A DNA stretch of 64,000 bases from positions 37,702,432-37,766,431 of the forward strand of contig CM064417.1 in the NCBI GenBank assembly GCA_032690845.1, in the 5' to 3' direction. Positions within the stretch are counted from its first letter, which is position 1, and every line of letters starts with the position of its first letter. Below the pieces are notes generated by a model. The model saw nothing but the letters and a program-made list of their open reading frames with translations, made no database searches and was not told the origin of the DNA. Both the position numbers and the translations under genes were made by a program. Positions 11,356-22,722 of this stretch are shown one piece after another. This DNA is from Eleusine coracana subsp. coracana. Taxonomy: Eukaryota; Streptophyta; Magnoliopsida; Poales; Poaceae.

Positions 11356-14300
11356 ATGGCTAGCAAAGAAAAACCAGAGAGAACAACGCATTCTAGCAGC
11401 TCCAGTATCCTCCTCCATGGATGTTGCAGCAGCCTTTTACCTCCTGCTTATCTAGCCATCACCACCAGCTCCTCCGTGTATGCACAACAAACCAGCGTTG
11501 GGTGCATCCCAAAAGAGAGGAATGCACTGCTTTCGTTTAGAGCTGGTATCACAAGCGATCCGCAGAACCTTCTTGCTTCCTGGAATGGTCAGGACTGCTG
11601 CCAGTGGATCGGTGTCAAGTGCAGCAACAGCACAGGCCATGTCATCAAGGTTGACCTCCGAAACAAATTCTTCCTAGATGACCTGTACGGCCCTTCAATG
11701 GACACATACTATCTTCACAGGATGCGTGGCAAGATAAGTTCTTCTTTACTTGCTCTGCGTCATCTCAAGTATCTCGATCTCAGCGGGAACCATCTTGGTG
11801 GAGTAGGAGTATCCATGCCAAGGTTTTTGGGTTCCCTACGGAGCTTAACATATCTCAACCTCTCCTCCACGGATTTCAATGGTCCAGTGCCTCCTCAGCT
11901 AGGTAACCTCTCTAGACTGCAATATCTTGACATCGACAACATTTGGAATGATAATGATAATAAGATGCACAGTAAGGACATCTCATGGCTAGCACGTCTG
12001 CGATCACTAAGGTTTCTCGACATGAGTGGTGTCAGTCTCCGTACAATTGGCAATTGGGTTCAGGTGGTTAACATGCTTTCAAATTTAAGAGTTCTTCGTC
12101 TTCGTGAATGTCAACTGGTTTTCCCATATGCATCAATAGCGCGTCCAAACCTCACATCACTTGAGAAGGTAGATCTAAAAGACAATAGGTACACCTTGAA
12201 TCCTGCCTACTGGTTCTGGCATGCTGGCACTATTAAGCATCTTGACCTTACAAACAATATGATCGTCGGGACGCTCCCAGATGCCGTGGGAATTACTTAT
12301 TTTGGCTTGCCCAAGAGGTCAGATACTTATAAAGCCCTCCATATAGAAGATAAAAGGAGAGTAGTCCTGGGAAGAGAAAGAGACAAGAAATGGTTGAGCA
12401 ATTCCAACAGAAACTTACTAAAGCTGTAGAATGTGTTGAAGATGTTCAGTGGTCTCGATGACTTCCCTTGAAGTGTTTCACCTTGGTGGCAATCAACTCA
12501 ATAATGTAAAGGCAAAACCATTGAAAAATATATGCAATTTGAGAGTTCTAACACTATGATCAAATCGCATCAACGAAGATCTGTCGGAATTTTTGAAGGA
12601 ACTGCCACCTTGTGCACGGGGAAAGATAGAGTTATTAGACCTATCTTTAGCCAATGTTAGTGGGAAGATTCCAAACTGGATAAACAAATGGACTAGCTTG
12701 GGTGTACTTCAACTCTCTTCTAATATGCTTGTGGGATCAATACCACTTGAAATTGGTATGCTTAGCAAGCTTAGTAAACAGTATCTAGATAACAACCACT
12801 TAACTGGCTCTATATTGGAGGAACATTTAGTCAGACTTGAGAATTTGAAGGAATTGGACTTATCTTACAACTCCATACACATGATGATCAGATCAGACTG
12901 GCTTCCTCTTTTTAAGTTAAGGCTGGCATATTTCCCACGTTGCAAAATGGGCCCTCGTTTTCCTTTGTGGCTGAAAGGACAGATAGATGTTAATTACCTT
13001 GACATTTCTGATGCGAGCATAGTTGATTATCTCCCAGACTGGTTTTGGACTGTGTTTTCAAATGTTCAATACTTGAACATCTCTTGTAACCAAATTACCG
13101 GAAGATTACCAAGGACCCTGGAATTCATGTCTTCAGCGCAGATATTTGACTTGAACACAAACAAGCTGACAGGTATTCTACCACAGTTACCAAGGCATTT
13201 GACTGAACTTGACATTTCCAATAACTCCTTATCAGGGCCATTACCACGGCGATTTGGAGGCCTGTACCTTACAGATTTATTGCTGTCCGAAAACAATATC
13301 AATGGTACTATTCCAGCATATATTTGTCAATTAAAGGAATTAACAGTTTTGGATCTGGCAAAGAACCGTCTCATAGGAAAGCTTCCGATATGTCTAGAAG
13401 GATCAGAAGTAACCCAAAACCTCTTCACAGAAATGTCAGCTCTGATGTTGTATAGTAATAACCTGTCTGGTCCATTTCGTTTATTTCTATTGAGCTGCCC
13501 TAATTTGATTCTACTCGATCTTGCTCACAACAAATTTGTTGGAAAGTTACCAACATGGATAGCAAACAAATTGCCACAGTTGTCTTATCTTCGGCTGCGG
13601 AACAATACATTCTCAGGTTCCATTCCAGCACAGCTCACAGATCTTCGACACTTGCAATTTTTGGACCTTGCATGTAACAGAATATCGGGTTCCATACCAC
13701 ATTCTTTGTCCAATTTAGAAGTCATGATTCAGGATCTTCAGGGAACATTAAGTAATCCGTTAGCCTGGAATAATGAAAGGCCAGCATCCCCTGATATCTA
13801 TGGGTTACAGAAATACGATGACAGCCTAGAAGTGGTAATAAAAGGCCAATATCTTGCTTACACAAGTAATATCATATACATGGTTGGTCTTGATCTGTCC
13901 CACAACAATTTAGTCGGGGAGATTCCAGATGAAATAACATCCCTTGTTGGACTGAGGAGTTTGAACATATCCCACAATCAGTTGTCTGGCAAGATTCCAG
14001 AGCAGATAAACCTGCTAAGATCATTGGAGTCTCTTGATTTGTCATGGAATGAGCTTTCTGGCGAAATACCTCCCAGTCTATCAGACATCACAACGTTAAG
14101 TAAGCTTGACCTGTCGTACAATTATCTTTCAGGAAGAATACCATCGGGTAATCAGCTGCAGACACTAACCGATCCGGCTTCTTCATACACCGGCAACATC
14201 TATCTCTGTGGGCCTCCTATTTCTAGGAATTGTTCATGGCCTGTAGCTAGTGGTCATGTTGATGAACATCAGTCAGATTCAGAGGCGAGGGATTTGTACC

Positions 14301-14452
14301 TTGCGATGGCCGTAGGATTTGTTTTGGGCATTTGGGCAGTCTTTGTTACACTCCTATTCTCTAGGAGGTGGAGGGCTACTTATTTCAAATTAATTGACAA
14401 GCTACTGTGTTGCATAGAAACATATATGGCCTCAAATTTTAAAGGTGCCTAG
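11356..14452 (+). pseudogene. LRR receptor-like protein (Cf-type RLP), disrupted
   Basis: RLPs are plasma-membrane pattern or effector sensors lacking a kinase. Visible in order: a hydrophobic leader, LRRNT_2 (CIPKERNALLSFRAGI to the DCCQWIGVKC pair, 11503-11622), many 24-residue LRRs (LDLS.N.L.G.IP type), an island before the last LRRs near 13740-13890 (VVIKGQYLAYTSN), the C-terminal cap (YLCGPPISRNC), an acidic juxtamembrane stretch and one membrane helix (LAMAVGFVLGIWAVFVTLLF, about 14302-14361), then a short basic tail. No kinase follows. Lesions: about 165 bp of foreign sequence at 12291-12457 with a frame change, an in-frame TGA at 12557, and a likely frame slip in the leader, since an alternative Met at 11418 reads a better signal peptide (MDVAAAFYLLL) in another frame. 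Upstream and downstream halves are otherwise open (357 and 619 codons), so inactivation looks recent. There is no sign of introns. Confidence 0.88.
12291..12457. other. Foreign insert interrupting the LRR coding sequence
   Basis: The LRR pattern reads GTLPDAVG up to about 12292 and resumes with MTSLEVFHLGGNQL from 12458, where family members run on directly (LPDALGNMTSLEV). The intervening 165 bp encodes no LRR and shifts the frame by one. I found no terminal inverted repeats or clear target duplication. Testing the obvious GT..AG pairs did not give an intron that restores the frame. Confidence 0.7.
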
Positions 14453-14706
14453 GAAAATTGCATGGAAAATTTCCTTAAAATATTGTCTGGCCAAAGGGAA
14501 TAAAAGGTACAATCTGTATTGCTAATTTGAAGTCGCCAAATAAATCAGTTTTATTCCTGTATAATTTGTGGCATGCTTTCTTTGTTCAAGCGATCAAAAA
14601 CAATATATTTCTGATTTGATCCAATGATATCTCAGTAATAAGTTTTAAGGTTAACTAATAATTACTTGTATCCTTTCACAGAAAAGAAAATACTGTTTTG
14701 CTTGAT
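14453..14706. other. 3' flank of the LRR pseudogene
   Basis: AT-rich, with no further gene. It presumably contains the 3' UTR of the LRR gene; no single polyadenylation signal stands out. Confidence 0.4.
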
Positions 14707-15910
14707 TGTGACACCTCAGGTGTCAAGAACATTCAGCACATGGCCCTAGGCCAATCCTCACATGCATAGAAACACAAAGATAAAAATTTGAGTCACATTT
14801 GAATTGGTCAAATCTGAGATTTAAATAAATTTGGATGCCAATTTAACTACAAGTCGAATATTTCCAAAATAACATGGGTTTCCAAAAATTTATGTTGTAG
14901 GGTAGAGTGAAATATAATTTTAGCCAAAATCCTACCTTTTTATTCCTAGCTTAACTGCCCCAAATAAATGCTTAAATGCGTAAAAATAGGTCATATTTGA
15001 AAAATCACCATTTAAATTAAAATGCGAGATATGCAACATGCTTATTTTCTAAATTGAGATCACATCCTGAAAAATACACCCATATTTTTGGTTTCACAAA
15101 TACACCCATATTTTTGGTTTCACAAACTTAGCTCGGTATGCTAATAAACAGAGACCTCATTTTTGGAAATTTACCAAAAAGTAAAAAGCCTCACGAGTCC
15201 CACCTGTCATTGACCCGGAGAAACACATCAAGTTGCCACCCTTGCGCTTGTCTCGTGGTCGTCGTCGATCGGTCCTGGGGCACCTGGTCCGGATCGACGC
15301 CCCTACACCAAGGTTAGGTTTTTCCCCACCCGGCCAGCCTCTCTCCTTCAGTGTCTCCCTTCCTCGCTAGCTTACTTGCTCTCTCATGCTCACCCGCCAT
15401 TGGAGCCGTGAGGCAAGCGCCTCGTCGCCCGACCGCCAAGCCACTATGGATCTTCATCGTGATCCTCTCCCCCTACCTGCACCCCACCCCCTTCTCAATC
15501 TCCGTCGAGCACTAGGAATCAACCTTCTTCCACGACGTCAGTAGCGCCGCGACTTCTCCTCTCCCATGCTGCCATGCAGCTCCAGTGAGCACATGCTAAC
15601 TCTCTCCATCGGTGACCTCCTGGGCTCCCTGTGCACCCCTTTCGTCGGTCTCGACTCATGTTCGTGTGCCCACTCCTGGGAACTCCGGTCTCCGCCATCA
15701 TCGCCCGCTGGCTCCTCTACCGTCACCGCCCTCCCGCATCACGTCATGACTCCGACCCACATCACCTCGTCTTCTGGTGCACCGCACCATCGTCGGGGAC
15801 CTCCGGAGCCGCTCGTAGATGATCGAGCACCGCCGGCTTCGCCCCACCCCGCATCGGCCTCGCCATCTCCGGCCGCCAAGAGCACCTTGGCTCGCATCCT
15901 AGCCAAGTGT
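14707..15910 (+). repeat. 5' portion of a Tekay-type LTR
   Basis: It begins TGTGACACCTCAGGTGTC and follows the same motif order as the LTR at 4062 (AACTACAAGTCGAA, ATTTATGTTGTAGGG, CCCAAATAAATG, then a GC-rich island at 15190-15900). It stops where a CACTA-like end begins at 15911. It is therefore an LTR or solo LTR truncated by a later transposon or deletion. Open frames in its GC-rich island are judged to be chance. Confidence 0.75.
15074..15125. repeat. Perfect 26-bp tandem duplication within the LTR
   Basis: The unit starting ATACACCCATATTTTTGG occurs at 15074-15099 and again at 15100-15125 with no difference. It is absent from the two other LTR copies of the family, so it arose in this copy. 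Confidence 0.85.
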
Positions 15911-15927
15911 CACAACAGCAAAAGAGG

Positions 15928-16105
15928 CCTGTAGCGGCAGTTAGAAAAGCTCTGTAGGGGCGGGCAGGCCACCCTGCCGCTACGCAACCGCAACTACAAA
16001 TAATCGTTTGTAGCGGCGGGTGGTCTGAACTCGAAACAAACCGCCGCTACTTTGCTCGAGCAGTAGCGGCGGTTGACATCTTCAACCACCGCTACTTATT
16101 TTTTA
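15928..16105. repeat. Subterminal GTAGCGGCGG inverted repeats
   Basis: Copies of (C/G)TAGCGGCGG and its complement CCGCCGCTAC occur near 15930, 15983, 16012, 16041, 16066 and 16090, so hairpins can form between neighbours. Dense forward and inverted copies next to a transposon end are typical transposase-binding arrays. The block ends in an A/T-rich stretch of AAAATAAAAT units at 16108-16130. Confidence 0.7.
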
Positions 16106-16689
16106 TAAAAAATAAAATAAAATAAAATTATGATATATACACAGAAATCATAGAATCTGCATATACAAAATATTTACAACATCTCATCACAGAAATTTAC
16201 AACATATCATCATAAAATATATAACATCTCATCAAAGTCATAATATATGTGTACACACTAGTTGTTCAATGCATATTACAAAATGTCTTATATGAACCCT
16301 AATGCATAGTCATCATCTTTCTTCGGTTCGTTGGGCTCATATGGTGCTCTCGAACCAGCCCAGTCACAAAGAGAACTATGTTTTGTTACTAGTAAACCAT
16401 TAGAATCAAAACATTTCCCTTCTAGACTAATTACCTTTCTCAAAAGAAAACTTCAAAAAGAAGTAACAACTAGATACATGAAATTTGTACTCAAGTGAAC
16501 ACGTTCTTTAGGAATCATACCCTTTCTGATCTCGTCGTTCCTTTTCATCTTTGCTTTCTATAGTGCCTTTTTCCTTATGACCTTCTATGTCACATGAGTA
16601 GAGTATGTTAACATAAGATATTAAAAATCCACTGTAGAATAAAGTAAAATGAACATAAACAAAATTAACTTACCTCTTCATCGGACTCC

Positions 16690-17340
16690 TCAACGATATG
16701 TTCCAGTTAAGTTGTCGAGCTAGACGCGAACACACACATGTAGTAGCCACAATGCACACTTCCTCGTATTTGCTTATAGCACAATGTAATATAGAACACA
16801 AGTTAGTTACACTTTATATGATGCATACTACAATAAAGACATGTATGCGATGCATATAAATCTTACCCAAAAGTTATGATGGAAGTACATCTTCTTTTTC
16901 CGTTTTTGGATGATATTGCCCTTCCGCTTTGACATATTTCTCGTAAGCACTAGATGATCGATAAAAGCGTATCATTAGATGTTATTAACATTATCAAATC
17001 ATACATATATAGTCTAATTTCTAACCTATCTACGAGTTCTAGAATGTCGCTATACAACTTCTTGTCGTAGTCCAGACTATCTAGCGCCATAACGTACTCA
17101 TTTTTAGGAATTATCTTGAGAAAGATCCAATGATCGCTACAATAATTTTGTCAACAAGTTAATTATGATTGGATTTAACTTTAACATATGATAGATGACG
17201 ATGGCAGTAGTGGTCCAACTTACTTGAAGTTGTAGGAGGCCAAAATGCATTCTCTATCTTACCACTTCAGGTAGCAGTTGTATAAAGAATTTGTAACCTG
17301 AGTCCTTGCTTCATTTGTCAAGACCGTCTTCATTACTGAT
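16690..17340 (-). pseudogene. Ulp1/C48-type cysteine protease domain of the CACTA-like element
   Basis: On the minus strand near 17137-17027 the codons give SDHWIFLKIIPKNEYVMALD, holding the catalytic His (HW) and the Asp of the LDSLDY segment. Near 16765-16735 RGSVHCGYYMC supplies the catalytic Cys in the CGYYMC box. The order His, Asp, Cys and the spacing fit SUMO-protease-like (Ulp1) domains that plant DNA transposons have taken up. The Gln normally upstream of the Cys is not visible. Segments lie in different frames and are separated by about 250 bp without coding potential, which may be intron or decay. Substrate and role are unknown. Confidence 0.7.
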
Positions 17341-17399
17341 GAGACTGTGGCCCAATCTTCATGACATAGGATCATGAATCAGATAACTAGCCGCAAGCA

Positions 17400-18660
17400 G
17401 CCAAGATAATAGTGCAACCTGATGAAATCAACCCGAAGCCACCATCTTTATACTGCAACCTGAATCGAGGATTCGCCCAACCACACTCTGAGTTACCAAC
17501 CAAAACAACCTGCAATCAAACGGAGCAGGAGCACCAATCGGGTGACGTCGAACATCGCTTATGTAATCTCTGAGGAATTTACAAGAGGAAAGGGGTAGAG
17601 ATCACTCTCTGAATTTAATAGCGCTTGGCTAACCAAAGGGGGTTCTTTTCTATTATCAAAGTTTTTGCAAATGACTAAAATACATGGGTTATTTATACTA
17701 GGAACATCCCTTCTAGTTGGGTGTGAAACGTTTAGGAGTTTCAACTAAGAAAAGGGTAGGTGAAAGGTGTGAAAACAGCAGTCACTTAATGTCTCACGTG
17801 ACTATCAGCCTCCCTGGCAGTCTCCACTAAAATGAGAATTACTCCTTCATGGGAAGTCCAAATGACAAGCCGTTTATTGGAGGTGAAAGTAGACTTGATT
17901 ATATTTCCAGCCATGTATATTATGTGCGCATCATATTGAAGGTCCGGTGCACGTGACTCATGGAAGTTGCCTCTGAAGTCAGCTATCAATGAGTTTGTTC
18001 AGCTTCTATGTAACTCATGTCCTCCTTGATGCACTGCATATTGCTTGTTCCAATGAGCCCCTCCTTGTGTATAAACCTTATCAAAATAAGTGTAGAAGAC
18101 TTAAGTAGCATAAAGTTCTTATTCAAAATGGAATTAAATTTGTTAAGGATGGAGTTCACCTTTCTATGTAATTGTACTTGACTTTGTGTAGTCGATCCTT
18201 GAATTGTTGTATGGGGCTCAAGGCTTGTTGTGGTTGACCCTTTATCATGTGTAGCTTGTACATTCATTGATGTAATTGAATATTGGCTGGGACCATGGTT
18301 TAATTGCCATTTCTCATAGTCATTGCATGACCCATCCAATGGTTTCCATAAACATGTTCTTTTGCAATTGTTCGTTGTGTTGTTGGTGTGATCACCGACA
18401 ACCCTTTGAGTATAGCATGGTGGTTCATCCTGTGTATGTGTGCTTGGCATGGTGTACTTTGCAACATGCCCAAGGTTCTCAACATGGTTTGCATCATGAT
18501 TTGCTTTCTTTATGTGAATTGTTAGGATGTCCTCATCAATTGCAGCTAGCTTTACTGGTGTCTTATCTGGGTGGTTTTCTGATTTACCGTCGGGTTGATC
18601 GTGCTTTGGTTGATGTGGTTCGGGTTGACGTAGGCCACCCTCCAATCTTTTCTATCGGTC
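17400..18660 (-). mobile_element. Ty3/gypsy 3' fragment nested in the CACTA-like element
   Basis: The minus-strand frame 18645-17986 is a 219-codon tail that ends with VNSILNKFNSILNKNFMLLK and LILIRF, the kind of C-terminal block some grass gypsy elements carry just before or within the 3' LTR. Downstream, 17989-17786 continues with HIIYMAGNIIKSTFTS and WTSHEGVILILVETAR, a readable stretch often seen in LTRs of that group. At 17690-17702 the minus strand has AGTATAAATAAC, a plausible TATA box. RT and integrase are absent. The exact borders were not found; it separates the two halves of the Ulp1-type ORF. Confidence 0.55.
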
Positions 18661-18835
18661 CTATTTCTTTGGAAAGAGGAATTCATGCTACAAAAAAAGG
18701 CATAAGATAATATATTGAATTATGCTTGAAATACGAAGTAGATCGAACACGACACTTACATGCACCACAAGGTGATGAAGGTGACGTCCATCTTGCCTAG
18801 GTGAAACATTAAGTGGATATCCTCTCAAAATAGGG

Positions 18836-19629
18836 CTAAGATTTGTTCATCGCCTCTTCGTCAAACACCGCATTTGGAATCTTACAAGTGATTGTGGTGA
18901 TGCCTTCCAACGGTGCCATCATGTACCAGTCATGCAACTTCCACATGTCACACGAGAGGTTCTTGTACATGTTATTTGATATAAGGGTCTTACCGAATAT
19001 GAATGTTGGGTAGTCTACATTGTCCATAGGATTGTCCAAAATTTGATCATCATATCATAATATATTCCGAGGATCTTGTTCTTGCAGGATGAGCTTACCG
19101 GTGCTTGCTAGACGTTTGTTCAATCCAGTCTAGTACTTATCAACATTATTTTTTTGGGTCCATTGGCTCTTTGTCAAAACCGATAATCGTCTTTGGGATT
19201 ACTGGAGCCTTGACGACAACTGGCGCAGGCTTGACTTGAATTACCGGAGCCTCAACTTCAACCGTCGCAGCAGCTGTTGATGGAGGCTCGAGAACAACAA
19301 GCGAATGCTCGACTGGAACAGTCATAGCCTGTATGGAACCTTCAGCGATGACTGGAAGAGGCTCGTTTTCATGATAGATTATAGGACTGTGAGTTGAGTC
19401 GGCTTCCGCATGAGGACATTGAGGCTTGTTGCCCGAAGCTACTGCAGACATAGGAGACAGTTGTCCACGTGCCGTGAGTGGCTGGCTCGCATGAAAGAAC
19501 CTGTGCCCAGAAAAAAAGGGGGGGGGGGGGGAGAGAAACTCGTTTGGAGAGTATAACATCATGTAGTTTCCAAATGATGAAAGAGCCGAGCGCATCTTGG
19601 AGAGTTTCTATACCCACAGTATCAGGCAT
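18836..19629 (-). pseudogene. N-terminal part of the CACTA-associated ORF
   Basis: The minus strand reads DTVGIETLQDALGSFIIWK from 19623, a conserved block of the large ORF that accompanies Ulp1 domains in grass transposons, then a Pro/Val-rich linker (19320-19150) and at 19039-18836 SCDMWKLHDWYMMAPLEGIT, the block that normally precedes the protease. A run of 7 A and 12 G near 19511-19531 interrupts the first block and shifts the frame. There is no catalytic domain in this part. The gene is broken by the G-run, by stops between 19146 and 19039, and by the nested gypsy fragment. Confidence 0.65.
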
Positions 19630-19687
19630 TCGATCTTGTTGTCCTCATAGCCAGGTACTATTTCTGACACGGTGACACGCACATAAC

Positions 19688-21520
19688 TGTGACAACCAGG
19701 GTGCCAAGAACATGGTTTAGGGAACCCTAACAATGACCTCTAATCAAAATTTAACCCACCCCAAGAAGTTTAAGCTCAGTTGAACACCATTTGAATGAAA
19801 TTTGAGTAAATTCGAATGCAATTTGAACTATGAGCCAAATTATTTCCACAAAACATAATGCAATGAAAAATATATGTTGTTGGCTATGATCCAGTATAAT
19901 TTTGAGGAATTTCTCAGAATTTTGTTCCGTTATTTAATGCCCCAAATAAATGGTTAAAAGATCAAAACCACCCCTCTTTACAAAATTTCTATTTAAATTT
20001 TATTAAGAACTAATGGCAGTTAGGATTTTTATAAAATCAACCACATTATATAGAGCCTACCAATATTTTTGGTTTGTTGGGATCGACTCCCAATTAAATC
20101 TAATGAAAATAACAAGCACCAACAGTTTATAGGAGTTTGGAAATAAATGAAAACGAAAAATTCCCTGTGGGACCCACCTGTCAGCGACACTGAGGAAGCA
20201 CAACCGGGCGTCGCGCGTGAGCGGTGGCTGCCGATGTACGGCCAACGACCGTTGCCACGGATCGACTGCCCCACCGGCCTCTCGACATCCCCTCTGTCCC
20301 CCTCCCTCTCGGAACGCGCCCACTCTCATTTTCTCTCGCTCTCATTTCTCTCTCGCCGAGCACCGCGCCTACTACTGCCGCTCGGAGCTAGAGCCCATCG
20401 CGCCGATGCCTCGACACACGAGCAGGCGAACCGAGCACCCTCGAACCTCCTCCCCGACACCCTCGGCCTTCGCGCGAAGCGGCATTCCCTCTTCCGCACC
20501 GAGCCGCCGCTAATCGCAGGTTTCATCTCCGCCTTTGATGACCCTCCGTCGCCTCGCACACCCCCCTCCGGTGAGCCTCCGACTGATTGCTCGCACATGC
20601 ACGCGGATTCCAACCCAATGCACCCCTCTGACCTCACTCGGCTCGCGCTCCTATTGAACTGCCGTGGGAACGCCGTTGCCAACCACTGTCACCGCCGCCG
20701 ACCACCGTCATCCTGCCTCGCCGTTATCGTGCTAGCCTGGTGAGCCGATTTCCCCGCTCTTGCACGCCGCGTGCTCACTCACATTCGCCGGCCGCCGTCG
20801 TGACAATGCAGCCGTCGCCGCCACTCCGGCTGGCCGACGTGCCCGTGCCATCGTGCGCTCGGCTCGGCCGAGCTGGCCGATGGGCCAAGTTGGTCTCTGG
20901 GCTGTGCCCCGCCTGGGCCAGATCTAGCCCAGGAGCCCCCCCCCCCCCGCGCACGTGTGGGCTTCAGTCCGCTGGACTGTTGGAATGCGGCGCACGCGCA
21001 TTGAATGGATTTTTCTCAATTTATCAACTCCAGAAAATGGTCCAACATTGCAAAATGCATAGTAAAATAAATACTACGAATTTCGGGGTAGAATAAATTT
21101 TAGTAGGCTCCCCTGGGCATGCACTATTTAAGAAAAATACTAAACCCCTCTGCATGTTAGGGTTCTTATCCAAATTAAATTAATTGTGCAATACACTTAA
21201 TAATTCATAAGTAATTCTCTGTAACTTATAAATTAATGAAATTTGGTATTTAACCCTGGGTTTTCAGGCCTAATCATTGTGCAAAGTCACACCTAATAAC
21301 TTTCTGTATATTGGACACAATTAATTAATTAACCCCTTACCTTGTTTTATTTAATAAAAATTAATGGCTCATTGCATGTATGTGCAAGTTGGCAAGTAAT
21401 CCACTACTGGCATGCTTTAGTTACAGTAATTCACCCATGTAGCATGCCAATGAGCAACCATTTAAAACTTTCTACATAAAACTGATATGTATCTCCTCTG
21501 GGCATTTGTTTCTAAACAAA
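19688..21520 (+). repeat. 5' portion of a third Tekay-type LTR
   Basis: It begins TGTGACAACCAGGGTGCC and follows the LTR at 4062 through the same landmarks: ATATATGTTGTTGGC, CCCAAATAAATGG, a GC-rich island at 20160-21000, then AGGCTCCCCTGGGCATG and GGCTCATTGCATGTATG near 21367. Similarity fades near 21520, about half the expected LTR length, so the 3' half is missing. A run of about ten C lies at 20937-20948. No coding domain accompanies it. Confidence 0.75.
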
Positions 21521-22429
21521 ATAGATTATAGTATGGGTCGTACAACATGTAAGTATGGTTGTTCTTCTATTAATAATGAATAAAATTTGACCTCACACAT
21601 GTGAGCAGCTTCAACACTAAGTTTCTGTATAACCTAGGCAACAAAAACCCATGGTACCGGAACAAGAAACAAAAATAATCCACTTGTTCTTTCAAGCAGA
21701 ACCATGTCTGATGACAGCAAAAGTACAGATATTGATGCATTCATGTCACAGTTGTAGAACTCCACATTTGGAGTAGTATCGTACCTTCTCAATTTTTATA
21801 GCCTATTCTTAGGTAGACTAAACAAAATAAGTTCATTAGTTTGTACTCTAACTTCGCTCAAAGAAAAAGCAATTACTAAATATGTGGCAGATCTGACAAA
21901 AAGTAATATATACTGACATTATAGTTACATGTATGTTTCCTAGTACGTGGTGAATGGAAATCACATTTTGATGCGTAGCACCACGAGGAGAAAAGGGAAC
22001 AGGACAAATACCCCTGAAGAACAAATCATCTCAAAGGAAAACAATTCATAGAATAAATCCTCAAGATGCTGATTAGGAAGAAAAGGAGCATCCGTTGCAC
22101 AAGCTATCTTCAATATTTCAAAGGAAAAGAAATGAGCAAGAAGAAGAGGAGGAAGATTACCACATCAGAGGGGGCGCGTCGCCCCCTGGCTGCTACCATC
22201 ACCCCTGCCCCCTGCTAACACTGTGGAGGGAGCCAACGTTGCATCACCTGGACAAACAAGGAGGCAGCAGCCACACGCGATCCGCAAGCCGTCGGCCCGA
22301 TGGGTCACTGTCCTGGCCGCCACAAGAAGGAAAACAGGGGTAGAGACGAGCAGATGCAGGAAGGCAGCCCAAAATTCATTACCCAAAATCACTAAAGAAA
22401 AGAAAACTCGACCCACTGAGGGTAAGACC
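21521..22429. other. Unassigned AT-rich DNA
   Basis: No gene, terminal repeat or domain was recognised. Open frames at 22095-22450 overlap on both strands and show no family motif. Confidence 0.4.
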
Positions 22430-22722
22430 ACCTCCGAGGTATTGCATTAAGAAGAAGACCTTCTCACACAGACCGAGAAAACCCCCGAACCCTTCTCCGT
22501 CCTTTACACGAGGGCCACGTGATCCCTGTGAGAATTGAGCCGGCGCTTAGCACCGTTACCAGCGATCGGATCGGGCCTTAACTCGTGCTTTGAGATTACG
22601 GAGAGGCGAGGGGATTTTTTGACCTAGGCCATAATTCGTCACCTCTGAGGATCAAACCTGGGACCTGAGAAGTGCTACTCGGAAGCCCCAACCACTATGC
22701 TGAAGGCCCTTTCGCTATAATC
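22430..22722 (-). mobile_element. tRNA-derived SINE-like unit
   Basis: Read on the minus strand, the unit starts GCGAAAGGGCCTTCAGCATA. CAGCATAGTGG (22692-22702) matches a pol III A box and GGTTTGATCC (22649-22658) a B box, about 40 bp apart as in tRNA genes. The body follows, and the 3' end GTCTTCTTCTTAATGCAAT (about 22437-22455) resembles the 3' tail shared by plant L1-type LINEs and the SINEs that use their machinery. There is no coding potential. Copy borders and target duplication were not resolved. Confidence 0.6.

Larger units (their letters stand above)
15911..19687 (-). mobile_element. CACTA-like element with Ulp1-type ORF; right end lost; nested gypsy inside
   Basis: The left edge CACAACAGCAAAAGAGGCC is followed at once by inverted copies of GTAGCGGCGG, which is how one class of grass CACTA elements begins; canonical CACTA is CACAA here. 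Minus-strand coding fragments (19629-18836 and about 17340-16690) match the ORF found in such elements, a TNP-associated region followed by a C48/Ulp1 peptidase. No matching right terminus occurs before the LTR at 19688, so that end is deleted or was cut off by the LTR. Superfamily assignment is less certain than the protein assignment; a Mutator-like origin is the alternative. Confidence 0.6.

Noticed and set aside
12291..12457. The LRR insert as an intron
   Set aside because: The GT..AG pairs tried leave the flanking frames out of phase or create a stop, and the TGA at 12557 would remain.
17986..18645. 219-codon minus-strand frame as a novel host protein
   Set aside because: Its last 60 codons match the tail block common before gypsy 3' LTRs, and LTR-like DNA with a TATA box follows directly.
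20147..21096. 198-codon plus-strand frame and 118-codon frames
   Set aside because: Same GC-rich LTR island as at 4500; composition explains them, and the equivalent frames in the sister LTRs are not conserved.
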